From positions 72,408 through 136,407 of the forward strand of contig DAOLUH010000007.1 of assembly GCA_035420085.1 (NCBI GenBank): a stretch of 64,000 nt of DNA. Direction: 5' to 3'. Every line of letters begins with the position of its first letter. Within the stretch, counting starts at the first letter, position 1. The position numbers and the translations under genes were made by a program. Origin of the DNA: DSWT01 sp035420085. GTDB taxonomy: Bacteria; Chloroflexota; Anaerolineae; B4-G1; SLSP01. Below are positions 50,946 to 60,072 of this stretch, in pieces. Under the pieces are notes generated by a model, which saw only the letters and a list, made by a program, of their open reading frames with translations, did no database searches and was not told the origin of the DNA.

Positions 50946-53900
50946 CGATTCGCCGACTCATTCTCCTCCCACCACGCCGCCAGGAGTTCGAGGACGTGTT
51001 GCAGGTTGTTGCGCCAGCGCGATTCTTCCCATGCTAACGGCAACCAGATTTCTTGACGACCCACCCGCGCGAATTCCCCCAGACGACGGCGCAGTTGGGC
51101 GATGGTGCTCGGATCGAAGCGTTTGAGCCACGTTGGACGCAGTGCAATCTGCCCGTTTTCGACGACAATCGCCGGGATGCGGGCGTCGCGCGCCAGAATT
51201 TTCAGCCGCAGTTGGTAGATGAGGTTCTGCGCCTCCGGCGGCAGCGGGCCGAAGCGGTCTTGCAGTTCCTCTTGCAACTGTACGATGGCGTCCGCGGTGG
51301 TCAATTCGGCCAAACGGCGGTAAAGTTGCAGGCGCAGCTTATCGTCGGGAACATAGTCCGCCGACAGCCCCACCGCCAACGGCAGCTCGATGGTGATGGA
51401 GCCGATCGGTTCCGGCGGTTCCGGCTCGCCAGCCTGCGCTGCCTTCAGGCGATGCACGGCGCGGGCGAGAATCCGCGTGTAGAGCGTAAAGCCGACATCG
51501 GCGACATGCCCGTGCTGATTCTTGCCGAGCAACTCACCGGCCCCGCGGATTTCCAAATCCCGCAGCGCCACCGTGAAACCGCCGCCGCTGCTCGTCGCTT
51601 CGTCCAAAGCTTGCAGCCGCGCGCGCGCCTCGTCGTTCATCCGCCGCTTGTGGAAGAAATACGCATAGCCGCGCCGCGTCCCACGTCCCACGCGCCCGCG
51701 CAACTGGTACAACTGCGCCAGCCCGAAGCGATCCGCCCGTTCAACGATGAGCGTGTTGGCGTTGGGGAAGTCCAACCCGCTCTCAATGATCGTCGTCGCC
51801 AGCAGCACATCCACCTCGTTGGCGGCAAAGCGACGCATCACGCGCGCCAGCTCGCGCTCCTGCATCTGCCCGTGTGCTACGGCGATGCGCGCTTCGGGCA
51901 CCAACGCGCGCAACCGCTCGGCGACCGCGTGGATGGATTCGACGCGGTTGTGGACGTAGAACACCTGACCGCCGCGCTTCAATTCGCGGAGAATGGCGCG
52001 CCGCGTGACATCGGAATCGTAAGGGCCAGTGTATGACGCGATGGGCAGACGCTCTTGGGGCGGCGTCTCGATGATGCTCACGTCGCGCACACCAGCGAGC
52101 GCCATATAGAGCGTGCGGGGGATGGGCGTCGCGGTCATCGTCAACACATCCACCTCCGTGCGCATCTTCTTGAGGCGTTCTTTGTGGGCGACGCCAAACC
52201 GCTGCTCTTCGTCAATGATGACCAGTCCCAGGTCTTTGAAGGCGACGTCCTGCTGCAACAACCGGTGTGTGCCGATGACGATATCCACTTTCCCTTCGCG
52301 CAGTCCTTCCAGCACTTTGCGCTGTTCGGCGTCGGTGCGGAAGCGCGACAGCAGTTCCACGGTGACGGGGAAGGGCGCTAACCGCTCGCGGAAGGTCTCG
52401 TGGTGCTGCTGCGCCAACACCGTCGTCGGTACCAACATCGCCACCTGCTTGCCATCTAACATCGCCTTGAACGCGGCGCGCAGCGCGACCTCGGTCTTGC
52501 CATACCCCGCGTCCCCGCAAATTAGCCGGTCCATCGGGCGCGCCTTCTCCATATCTTCTTTGACCATTGTGATGGCCTGCGTTTGATCTTCAGTTTCGAT
52601 GTAAGGGAAGGCGGCTTCCAGTTCGTGCTGCCACGCCGTATCCGGCGAGAAGGCGTACCCTGGCACGACTTGCCGGGCGGCATACAGTTCCAGCAGCTCG
52701 GCGGCGATTTCGGCGGCGGCTTCCTGGACGCGGGCCTTCGTCTGCGCCCACGCCGCGCTGTCAAGGCGGCTGAGTCGCGGCGGCGCGTCTTCTGAGCCGA
52801 TGTAGCGCGTCAGCCGGTCGGCCTGGTGGATGGGGACGTAGAGCTTATCGCTGCCCCGCGCGTTGGCCTCGCCGAACACGGGCGGGCCGGCGTATTCGAG
52901 CAGCAGGTATTCGCGCTCAATGTCGTCAATACTGCGCGTGACCAGCCCCCGGAAGATGCCGATCCCGTAATCCTCATGCACCACCGGATCGCCCGGCTGC
53001 AGGTCGGCGAAGTTGAACTCCGGCGAAGCGGCGCGGCGGCGCGGACGGCGGCGCGGTTCCGGCGGGCGCCAGCCGAACAGTTCCTCGTCGGTGATGAGGT
53101 GGCGCGCCCCGCGCGGCCCGTTCCACTGCCAACCGCCCGGCGCTGCGCCCTGCACAAAGGTCAACAGCTCGACGGGCGCTTGGGCGATGCTTTGTTGGAC
53201 CGGCGGCGGATTGAACTCCTGCCACAGTTCCGCCATCCGCTCGGCCTGGCGGCTGACGACGACGACCTGATCGCTCAGGGTGAGCCACTGGCGGATGCGC
53301 CCTAGCGCCTCCGGCAGCCGTCCCGCGAAGTGGACTTCGGGCGTGAACCCCTCGGCGAGGGGACCTTCTTCGCCGGTGTTCAGCGCGAGGACACCAGGAC
53401 GTTCCAGCCGCTCGCGGATGGCGTCCCAGGTGATGTAGGGCGCTTCCGCGTCCGGCGGAAGATAGCCGTCCTCCAGCACTTGCTTGCGTTGTTCGGCGGC
53501 CTCTTCTTCCAGTTCGCGCCAGCGCGCGGCCAATTTTTCGGCTTCGCATGTGACCACCAGCGCATTGGCGGGGAGGTAGTGCAGCAGCGAACCGATCTCC
53601 TGGTAAAAGTAGGGCAGGTAGAATTCCAGGTTGGGGAAGGGGATGGCGGCTTCGAGGCTTTGCGCGTCGGCCTCCAGCAGCGTGCGCACGTCGGCGGGTA
53701 ACGGGCCGTCGAGCATAGCGCGCAAGGTTGCCAGCGCCCGCTCGCCGTCGAGGGGCAGCGCCTCGCGCACCGGCGTCAGCCAGAAGCCCTCGGCGCGCCT
53801 GGCTTCCGGCGTGGAACGCTGCGTCGCCGGATCAAAGGAGCGGATCGTGTCAATCACGTCGCCGAAGAACTCCAGGCGGTAGGGCGCGGGCGCTTGCGGC

Positions 53901-54490
53901 GGGTAGATGTCGAGCAGGCCGCCGCGCCGGCTGAACTGGCCCGGCGCCTGCACCACGCTCACCGGCTCGTAGCCGATGCCGCCGGCGTGCCGCGCCAGCC
54001 CGGTCAGCGATTCGCGCGCATCAACCTCGATCTTGCGCGCGGCGCGGCGAAACTGGCGGTAGGGGAGTGTGCGTTGCATCAGCGCGCGCACCGAGGCGAC
54101 GATGATCGGCGGCGCGCCCTGCGGGGCGGCATCCAGCCGGTGCATAAACAGCTTGGAGAGCACGTCCAGCCGGTCGGTGATGGCTTCTGGCGTCCACGGA
54201 GCGCGCTCGTAGAAGAGGACGGGCGGCTCCGGGAAGTGCCGCAGCCGTGTGGGATCGTCGAGCCACAGCTTGAGCGCCTCCACCAGCCGCCGGCTTTCAT
54301 CCACGGTGGGCATGATGATGACGGTGGGGACGTTGAGTTCCTCGCACAGGCTGGCGATCAGGGGCGGGCGGGCGCGCGGCATCAGCGACGCAGCGGGCAG
54401 CTCCAGCCCGGCCTTGAGCGCGTCGCGCAGCGTTTGGTAGGCGGGATGTTCCTGGACCCAGGCCAGCAGTCCGTGCAGGAGGGTGCTCAC
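50930..54490 (-). CDS. mfd: Transcription-repair coupling factor
   Basis: A 1186-residue protein with all Mfd parts. The UvrB-like N-terminus (MPTVDESRRLVEALKLWLDD) comes first, then the RNA polymerase-interacting domain beginning near FADLQPGDPVVHEDYGIGIF. The helicase has Walker A CGDAGYGKTEVALRAAF and box DEEQ (IIDEEQRFGV), followed by the TRG motif region and a C-terminal D7 domain. It displaces stalled RNA polymerase and recruits UvrA. The start is GTG 54490 after GAGG. The last residues (ANRPMGE) are encoded by the flanking repeat. Confidence 0.95.
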   Translation of the reverse strand: MSTLLHGLLAWVQEHPAYQTLRDALKAGLELPAASLMPRARPPLIASLCEELNVPTVIIMPTVDESRRLVEALKLWLDDPTRLRHFPEPPVLFYERAPWTPEAITDRLDVLSKLFMHRLDAAPQGAPPIIVASVRALMQRTLPYRQFRRAARKIEVDARESLTGLARHAGGIGYEPVSVVQAPGQFSRRGGLLDIYPPQAPAPYRLEFFGDVIDTIRSFDPATQRSTPEARRAEGFWLTPVREALPLDGERALATLRAMLDGPLPADVRTLLEADAQSLEAAIPFPNLEFYLPYFYQEIGSLLHYLPANALVVTCEAEKLAARWRELEEEAAEQRKQVLEDGYLPPDAEAPYITWDAIRERLERPGVLALNTGEEGPLAEGFTPEVHFAGRLPEALGRIRQWLTLSDQVVVVSRQAERMAELWQEFNPPPVQQSIAQAPVELLTFVQGAAPGGWQWNGPRGARHLITDEELFGWRPPEPRRRPRRRAASPEFNFADLQPGDPVVHEDYGIGIFRGLVTRSIDDIEREYLLLEYAGPPVFGEANARGSDKLYVPIHQADRLTRYIGSEDAPPRLSRLDSAAWAQTKARVQEAAAEIAAELLELYAARQVVPGYAFSPDTAWQHELEAAFPYIETEDQTQAITMVKEDMEKARPMDRLICGDAGYGKTEVALRAAFKAMLDGKQVAMLVPTTVLAQQHHETFRERLAPFPVTVELLSRFRTDAEQRKVLEGLREGKVDIVIGTHRLLQQDVAFKDLGLVIIDEEQRFGVAHKERLKKMRTEVDVLTMTATPIPRTLYMALAGVRDVSIIETPPQERLPIASYTGPYDSDVTRRAILRELKRGGQVFYVHNRVESIHAVAERLRALVPEARIAVAHGQMQERELARVMRRFAANEVDVLLATTIIESGLDFPNANTLIVERADRFGLAQLYQLRGRVGRGTRRGYAYFFHKRRMNDEARARLQALDEATSSGGGFTVALRDLEIRGAGELLGKNQHGHVADVGFTLYTRILARAVHRLKAAQAGEPEPPEPIGSITIELPLAVGLSADYVPDDKLRLQLYRRLAELTTADAIVQLQEELQDRFGPLPPEAQNLIYQLRLKILARDARIPAIVVENGQIALRPTWLKRFDPSTIAQLRRRLGEFARVGRQEIWLPLAWEESRWRNNLQHVLELLAAWWEENESANRPMGE

Positions 54491-54497
54491 ATCAACC

Positions 54498-55091
54498 TCA
54501 AGGATTCGCAGCAGCAGCGATGCGCCAGGTCATGCCCTGGCGCTCGAAATCGGGATCGGCGTTGAGCCAGTTCTCCACCAGAGTGCGCGCCAGCCGCAAC
54601 ACATCCTCCACATCGGGAACCTCAGCCTCGGAGAAGTCCTGGAGCACGTAGGCGGCGGGGTCCATCTGCCCCGGCGGTCGCCCGATGCCCAGGCGGAGGC
54701 GTGGCAGGCGCTGCGTCCCCAAAAGTTGCATGATGGACTGCACGCCCCGGTGTCCGCCGCTGGTGCCATCCGGACGGTAGCGTATCACACCCAGCGGGAT
54801 GTCGAGGTCGTCGTAGATCACCAGAATGCGCTCAGGATCGATTTTGTAGAACCGGCTGAGCGGGGCAATCGCTTTGCCGCTTTCGTTCATCCACGTTTGC
54901 GGCTTGGCCAGGATCACGCGCCGCTCGCCGATGACACCGTGCGCGGTGTGCGCGCGGTGTTCCGTCCGTGTGAACTCAAGCCGGTGCGCGCGCGCCAATG
55001 CATCCACGGCCTGAAAACCGATGTTGTGACGGTTGCGCGTGTAGCGCGGGCCGGGGTTGCCCAGGCCAGCGATGAGAAAGAACTCGCTCAC
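54498..55091 (-). CDS. pth: Peptidyl-tRNA hydrolase
   Basis: A 197-residue protein with LIAGLGNPGPRYTRNRHNIG (catalytic His in RHN), KPQTWMNESGKAI, the Asp in VIYDDLDIPLG and GTSGGHRGVQSIM. It frees tRNA from dropped-off peptides. It is 7 nt ahead of mfd and overlaps the Ig-like gene upstream by 4 nt, so the three genes form one operon. Confidence 0.94.
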   Translation of the reverse strand: MSEFFLIAGLGNPGPRYTRNRHNIGFQAVDALARAHRLEFTRTEHRAHTAHGVIGERRVILAKPQTWMNESGKAIAPLSRFYKIDPERILVIYDDLDIPLGVIRYRPDGTSGGHRGVQSIMQLLGTQRLPRLRLGIGRPPGQMDPAAYVLQDFSEAEVPDVEDVLRLARTLVENWLNADPDFERQGMTWRIAAAANP

Positions 55092-55852
55092 GGGCGCGGT
55101 TTTCTCCGTTGGAGGCGCAGGAAATAGCGCACGGCGGCTTTGGTGGCGACGTAAATGCCGCCGAGGACGTACAGCATCACGGCCAGTTTCACGCCGGTAG
55201 CGAAGGTTTCCTTCACTGAATCCAGGGAGATGTCAATTTTGGGTTTCTCGCCGTCGTCGTCGGTCGCGTTCGGGGTGGCGTTCGGCCCCAGCGTGGGCGT
55301 GGGACGCGGCGTGGCGGTCGGCGGCTGTTGGATCGTGGGGGCGATGGGGGCCGCGCCTTCCGCAGTGGGGGCGACTACGCCGATTTCGGTGGGCGTGGCT
55401 TCAGGCGTTGGCGAGGGCGTTGGTGTGGCCGCTTCATTCTGGATGGTGAGGTTGTTGATGAAATAGACGTCGGGCGTGTCGCTCGTCGAGTTCCACACGG
55501 CGAGCGCGAGCACGTACTTCCCGTTGGGCAGGCGTGTGGTATCCCACGTCCCCAGCGTCCCATTGACGACCATGCTGGTGACGCCCCAGGCAATCGGATT
55601 CTGCTGATCCCAGGCGGTCGAGCCGGTCACACGATCCCCCGGCGCGTAGAGGACGGCGTAGGAGGTGAAATTCGGATGGGTCGCCGTCCCCTGAACGGCC
55701 ACTGTGCCGTTGAGCACGCTCCCTTCGGCAGGGGAAGTGATGACCCACACGCGGTCCTGGGGCAGCGGGGCCGCCCATCCCTGGCCCACACCGGCCAGCA
55801 GGACGAGGATGGATAGGATGATGCCATAGCGCAGTAACTTTATTCGTCGCAT
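55088..55852 (-). CDS. Secreted Ig-like protein with C-terminal membrane anchor
   Basis: A 254-residue protein. A signal peptide (LLRYGIILSILVLLAGVGQG) precedes an Ig-like domain of about 100 residues (VWVITSPAEGSVLNGTVAVQ...). A Thr/Pro-rich spacer of about 75 residues and a membrane helix near the C-terminus (VKLAVMLYVLGGIYVATKAA) with a basic tail follow. Function unknown, probably a surface protein. GAGGAG lies 6 nt before ATG 55852, so the longer frame to 56113 is not used. Confidence 0.75.
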   Translation of the reverse strand: MRRIKLLRYGIILSILVLLAGVGQGWAAPLPQDRVWVITSPAEGSVLNGTVAVQGTATHPNFTSYAVLYAPGDRVTGSTAWDQQNPIAWGVTSMVVNGTLGTWDTTRLPNGKYVLALAVWNSTSDTPDVYFINNLTIQNEAATPTPSPTPEATPTEIGVVAPTAEGAAPIAPTIQQPPTATPRPTPTLGPNATPNATDDDGEKPKIDISLDSVKETFATGVKLAVMLYVLGGIYVATKAAVRYFLRLQRRKPRP

Positions 55853-55870
55853 ACCAACTCCTCGAAATAG

Positions 55871-55905
55871 CCCAAAGTCAAAAGTCCAAAGTCGCAAGTC
55901 AAGAG
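55871..55905. repeat. AAAAGTC heptamer repeat, second copy
   Basis: CCCAAAGTCAAAAGTCCAAA plus two units upstream of the Ig-like gene. Same units as 38492-38538. The rest of the 260-bp divergent gap (55906-56112) shows a small inverted repeat GTAAT-11-ATTAC near 56074-56094 and nothing else. Confidence 0.85.
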
Positions 55906-56112
55906 AAACTTGGCGCGCCTGGCGGCAAAATCCCCATGCTCGGATGGGGCGTGCAAGCGTCAGGCGTCTCTTCACGAAAATGGTTACCTTTGTGCATCGG
56001 AAAAGTTTAACACGAAAGAGAGGGATGGCAAGTGACCTGATCCCAAATTTGTGCAACTTTGCGAGGCGCGGGTCGTAATACAGTAAGTACATTACACGAC
56101 GGAGGTGAAACA

Positions 56113-56307
56113 ATGGCTAACAACAAATTGCGGCGGCAAAATGGGATTCTCGCGGGGGTCTGTGGTGGATTGGGGGCGTTCTACGGCATTCCGGCCTTCT
56201 GGTTTCGGCTGCTTTTCCTGATTCTGATGGTGCCGGGCGGGTTGCCGGGGCTGGTGCCCTATCTGATCCTCTGGTTGGTCATCCCGCGCAAGCGGCGTGA
56301 CGAGTGA
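56113..56307 (+). CDS. PspC domain protein
   Basis: A 64-residue protein with the PspC pattern NNKLRRQNGILAGVCGGLGA and a membrane helix LVPYLILWLVIPRKRR. PspC domains belong to the envelope-stress response, but short single-domain forms like this are common and their role is unclear. GGAGG precedes ATG 56113. Confidence 0.9.
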   Translation: MANNKLRRQNGILAGVCGGLGAFYGIPAFWFRLLFLILMVPGGLPGLVPYLILWLVIPRKRRDE

Positions 56308-56311
56308 GTGG

Positions 56312-56470
56312 GGATCGGTAACTGGGGATTGGTAACTGGTAATTGGGAATCGGTAACTGGGGATTGGTAACTGGGAATCGGTAACTGGGGATTGGTAAGG
56401 GGTTTGTTCCCCCAATCCCTAATCCCTAATCCCTAATCCCCAATCCCTGATTACTGATTACTGATTACCG
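56312..56470. repeat. Mixed GGTAACTGG / CCCTAAT / GATTACT tandem repeats
   Basis: About 160 bp of degenerate units: GGGATCGGTAACTGGGGATT and several variants, then CAATCCCTAATCCCTAATCC, then CTGATTACTGATTACTGATT. It fills the whole gap between PspC and the next ribosome site. Related to 16041-16080. Confidence 0.9.
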
Positions 56471-56486
56471 CTCTTGGAGGCTGATG

Positions 56487-56765
56487 ATGAAACCCTTGCC
56501 TGTATCGGAAATTGTGGACGCGCTCAATCACGAGATGGTGGATGGCGGGTCGGCGGAATTGCGCGCGGCGGCGAAAAACGTGGAGGGCGTGGTCGTGGCG
56601 GCGCTGACACGGGATCGGCTGTACGCGCAAATCTGGGCGCGTTTTCTCGCAGATCGCAGCCGCTATGAGCCGTTGCTCGTCGGCGCGCTGACCGTGCTGC
56701 TGCGCGACGAGGCGCTCGCCGGGCGCGTGGAGCCGCTGCTGGCGGCGTATCGAGCAGAAAGCTAA
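56487..56765 (+). CDS. Hypothetical protein (92 aa)
   Basis: A small helical protein (SEIVDALNHEMVDGGSAELR, then LLVGALTVLLRDEALAGRVE). TTGGAGG precedes ATG 56487. No family recognised. It converges on the remnant gene ending at 56774. Confidence 0.55.
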   Translation: MKPLPVSEIVDALNHEMVDGGSAELRAAAKNVEGVVVAALTRDRLYAQIWARFLADRSRYEPLLVGALTVLLRDEALAGRVEPLLAAYRAES

Positions 56766-56773
56766 GGCAGGCG

Positions 56774-57250
56774 CTAACGCTTGCTCCCCCCTGGCGACAT
56801 TCCCCACAGTCGTACTAGAAATTGATGGGCGTGCGTCTCGAAGTCTGGCTCTCGTCCCACATATTCACGCATCAAGCGGATCATACGCGGTACACCGGAG
56901 CCGAGTGTGTTGACGTAACCCAAGTTGAAGAGCACCCGCGCAATCGTCTCGTTACGTGGTTTGCTATAATGGGCGCGGATGTTTTCCAGGGTGACGCTGT
57001 TGGGCAATCCGCCGGGACTGCGGATTTCGACGCGGTCGTCGAAGACGTAGAGCAAAATTTGCGCGCCTTCCAGGCTGTAATCCCGGTGCGCCACTGCGTT
57101 GACTAAGGCTTCACGCAGCGCCGGGCGTGGATATTGTGGGCGGTCGGTTTGTTGCAGTCCCTCAATGCGGGTGGCTAGTGCCGTGTTGCGCACGATGAAC
57201 GCTTCAACTTTCTTGCTCTTTTCCCTACCTTCTCTTATACTTGAGCCGTT
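56774..57250 (-). pseudogene. C-terminal remnant of an AlbA_2/Schlafen-type ATP-binding protein
   Basis: About 155 codons reading REALVNAVAHRDYSLEGAQI, DDRVEIRSPGGLP and GYVNTLGSGVPRMIRLMREY. This is the HATPase_c_4 domain that ends the AlbA_2 putative transcriptional regulators. The N-terminal AlbA_2 domain and start codon are missing, because the coding pattern stops about 35 bp before the start of the divergent gene at 57284. I read it as 5'-truncated and dead. Confidence 0.75.
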
Positions 57251-57283
57251 GAGAAAATACCACTCACATTTTTCGGAGGACCT

Positions 57284-59092
57284 ATGCCCTACTGCGAAGT
57301 CAACGAAACGTCCTTGTATTACGAAACCTTCGGCGCGGCGCGCTCCGACCGGCCTCCGCTGTTGTTGATCCACGGCGCAACCAGCACAGGGGCGGCGGAA
57401 TGGGGGCACATCGCCCCCTTGCTCGCCCGCGATTATTATGTCATCGTCCCCGACTGCCGGGGACACGGACACAGCCCTAATCCCCAACACACCTACCGCT
57501 TCGCCGAAATGGCGGATGATCTCGCCGCGCTGATCCGCGCGCTGGGATATGAGCGCGCACACATCATCGGCCACAGCAATGGCGGCAACGTGGCGTTGAC
57601 GTTGCTGCTGGAACATCCCGATGTGGTGCAATGCGCCGTGTTGCAGGCGGCCAATGCCTGTGTCACCGCTCACCTGCGTGCCCGCGAGCCGGGCGTCTTC
57701 GATCCGGAGCGCATCGCCCGCGAAGACCCGGCCTGGTTTCGCGCGCTCACCACGTATCACACCGCGCTCGGCTCGGAGTATTGGCGCGAGCTGCTCAGCC
57801 TCACGCTGGCCGAAACCCTCGCCGCGCCCAATTACGCCGCCGCCGACCTGGCGCGGGTGCAGCGGCCGGTTCTCGTCATCGAGGGTGCGGACGATCCGGT
57901 GAACGCCCCGCCGCAGCACGGTCGCTTCATCGCCCGCGCCATCCCTGATGCGGAACTGTGGACGCCGGCCGGCGTGGCGCACAACGTTCATCACGATTTG
58001 CCTTTCTTTTGGTGGGAGCGCGTGCTGGATTTCCTGGCGCGGCGCGGCGACGACGCCAACGACGCCCTCTATCGCCTCCAGCAAGCGCGTTATCGTGACG
58101 CGCGCGCGACGGTCTTCGCCGTGCGGGTGACGCGGGAAGCGGGAACGCCGCGTATCGCCGGTCGCGTTTTGGACGAAGCGCAACGTGCCGCGGCTTTGGA
58201 AGCGGTCGCGCCGCACGAGGACGTCGCGCCGCAGGACGCCATTCACGTGCTGCTCACCGCCGATACGCCGTGGGCGCTCGTCAACCGCGCCGTGACCGAC
58301 CTGCGCCGCGCCCCCGACGATAACATCGAACGAGTGTCGCAGGCGCGCCTGGGTGAAGCGGTGCGCATCCTGGAAGAAAAAGACGGCTGGTCTTACGTGC
58401 AGATGGGCCACGACGGCTACCTGGGCTGGTTGCACCAGGCGGCGCTCTGGCGCGGCGATGCGGCGACGGTGCAGGATTACCTGGCGCACTGTGGCACGTG
58501 GGTCAAAGCGCCCCTGGCGCGGCTCTATGCGGCGCCGGCTACCGATGCGCCGCTGCTCGGTTACGCGCCGCTCGGCGTGACGCTGCCCGCTGCCGGAGAA
58601 ACCGGCGGCTTCACGGCGCTGCGTTTGCCCGATGGCAGGGTGGCCTACGCGCTCGTCGGCGATGTTGCGCCGCCGGAGGAACGCCTTGCCCCGGACGCCG
58701 CCGGGATTGCCGCCGCCCTGGACCTGCTCCACGTCCTGATCGGCGTGCCATATCTGTGGGGTGGGCGCACGCCGTTCGGCCTCGACTGTTCCGGGCTGTC
58801 GCAGACGTTCTACGGGCTGCTGGGGATCCGCATCCCCCGCGACGCCGACCAGCAGTTCTACGCCGGGGGACCGGTCGCGGGGACGCCGGAGGCGGGCGAC
58901 CTGTACTTCTTCGGGCAGCCGGGCGAAGAGCGCCCGCGCGTCACCCACGTCGGCATCGCTCTGGGCGACGGCGGATTCATCCATTCCACCGGGCGGACGT
59001 GGTGCGTCACCATTAACCACTTTGCGCCGGATGCGCCGGATTACAACGAATGGCTGCACACCCACTGCCTGGGCGTCAGGAGGTTTCGATGA
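57284..59092 (+). CDS. Alpha/beta hydrolase-SH3-NlpC/P60 fusion, peptidoglycan peptide hydrolase
   Basis: A 602-residue protein without signal peptide. Residues 1-260 are an alpha/beta hydrolase with a full triad: S98 in GHSNGG, an Asp in EGADDPV (203/204) and H233 in VAHNVHHD. Residues about 315-460 hold two SH3-like segments (VRILEEKDGWSYVQMGHDGY). Residues about 470-602 are an NlpC/P60 peptidase with C502 (LDCSGLSQTF), H555 (THVGIALGDG) and H567. The SH3-NlpC part resembles YkfC-type gamma-D-Glu-diamino acid endopeptidases of cell-wall recycling. The hydrolase fusion is unfamiliar. The Ala-Glu epimerase gene overlaps its stop (ATGA). CGGAGG precedes ATG 57284. Confidence 0.88.
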   Translation: MPYCEVNETSLYYETFGAARSDRPPLLLIHGATSTGAAEWGHIAPLLARDYYVIVPDCRGHGHSPNPQHTYRFAEMADDLAALIRALGYERAHIIGHSNGGNVALTLLLEHPDVVQCAVLQAANACVTAHLRAREPGVFDPERIAREDPAWFRALTTYHTALGSEYWRELLSLTLAETLAAPNYAAADLARVQRPVLVIEGADDPVNAPPQHGRFIARAIPDAELWTPAGVAHNVHHDLPFFWWERVLDFLARRGDDANDALYRLQQARYRDARATVFAVRVTREAGTPRIAGRVLDEAQRAAALEAVAPHEDVAPQDAIHVLLTADTPWALVNRAVTDLRRAPDDNIERVSQARLGEAVRILEEKDGWSYVQMGHDGYLGWLHQAALWRGDAATVQDYLAHCGTWVKAPLARLYAAPATDAPLLGYAPLGVTLPAAGETGGFTALRLPDGRVAYALVGDVAPPEERLAPDAAGIAAALDLLHVLIGVPYLWGGRTPFGLDCSGLSQTFYGLLGIRIPRDADQQFYAGGPVAGTPEAGDLYFFGQPGEERPRVTHVGIALGDGGFIHSTGRTWCVTINHFAPDAPDYNEWLHTHCLGVRRFR

Positions 59093-60072
59093 AGCTGAGT
59101 TGGGAACCGTTGCCGTTGGATTTGCGCGTCACCTTCCGCATCGCGCACGGGGCCAGCGACCGGCGCGACAACGTGCTGGTGCGCCTGGACGAGGGCCTGG
59201 GCGAGGCCGCGGCGGTGGCGTATCACGGCGAGACGCAAGCCGGCATTATGGCGTATCTTTCTGCCGTGGGCGATATGTGGGGCGACGATCCGTGCCTGTT
59301 GGAAGACGTGTTGGCGCGACTGCCGCCCGGGTCGGCGGCGGCGCGCGCGGCGATTGACATCGCGCTGCACGATTTGTGGGGGAAACGCCTGGAGCAACCG
59401 CTCTACTGCCTGTTCGGCCTGAACCCGGCCCGCGCGCCGCTCACCTCGTTCACCATTGCGATGGCTGCGCCAGAGGCGATGGCGGAGCAGGCGCGCGAAG
59501 CCGGGCTGCCCATCTACAAAATCAAGGTGGGCGGCACGCAAGACCTGGCGGCAGTAGCGGCGATCCGCGCCGTCACGTCCGCGCGCCTACGGGTGGACGC
59601 GAACGCCGGCTGGAGCCGCGAACAGGCCGCCGCGCTCATCCCTCAACTGGCTGCATACGACCTGGAACTGGTGGAACAGCCGTTGCCCGTGGGCGATATC
59701 GAAGGGCTGCGCTGGCTGAAGGCGCAGGGCCTCGGCCTCCCGATCTTTGCCGACGAGAGCATCAAGACGGCGCGGGATGTGGCGGCGCACGCGGGGGCCG
59801 TGGATGGCGTGGTCGTCAAGCTAATGAAGACCGGCGGCCTCCGCGAGGCGCTGCGCGCGATCCACACAGCCCACGCGCTGGGGATGCAGGTGATGCTGAG
59901 CTGCATGGTCGAGAGCGCGGTCGGCGTGACGGCGGCGGCGCACCTGGCGCCCCTGTGCGAGCTGGCCGACCTTGATGGGCCGCTGCTGGTGCGCAACGAC
60001 CCCTTCACCGGCGTGACTTACGACGGCGCGCGGCTGTGCTTGCCCGACCTGCCGGGCATTGGCGTGCGATGA
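59089..60072 (+). CDS. L-Ala-D/L-Glu epimerase-like dipeptide epimerase
   Basis: A 327-residue enolase-superfamily enzyme with the expected catalytic set: IYKIKVGG (K-x-K), VDANAGW, ELVEQPLP and FADESI (metal ligands), and VVVKLMKTGG (second Lys). These enzymes convert L-Ala-D-Glu from murein peptides to L-Ala-L-Glu. Coupling to an NlpC/P60 endopeptidase, as in the ykf operon of Bacillus, supports that substrate. Confidence 0.88.
   Translation: MKLSWEPLPLDLRVTFRIAHGASDRRDNVLVRLDEGLGEAAAVAYHGETQAGIMAYLSAVGDMWGDDPCLLEDVLARLPPGSAAARAAIDIALHDLWGKRLEQPLYCLFGLNPARAPLTSFTIAMAAPEAMAEQAREAGLPIYKIKVGGTQDLAAVAAIRAVTSARLRVDANAGWSREQAAALIPQLAAYDLELVEQPLPVGDIEGLRWLKAQGLGLPIFADESIKTARDVAAHAGAVDGVVVKLMKTGGLREALRAIHTAHALGMQVMLSCMVESAVGVTAAAHLAPLCELADLDGPLLVRNDPFTGVTYDGARLCLPDLPGIGVR

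Noticed and set aside
56312..56470. Possible CRISPR array
   Set aside because: The units are 7-20 bp, degenerate and without unique spacers, and there are no cas genes.
56774..59065. A 763-codon open frame on the minus strand
   Set aside because: Apart from its last about 155 codons it is antisense to the alpha/beta hydrolase-NlpC gene, whose catalytic motifs are all on the plus strand. Long antisense frames are expected at this GC content.
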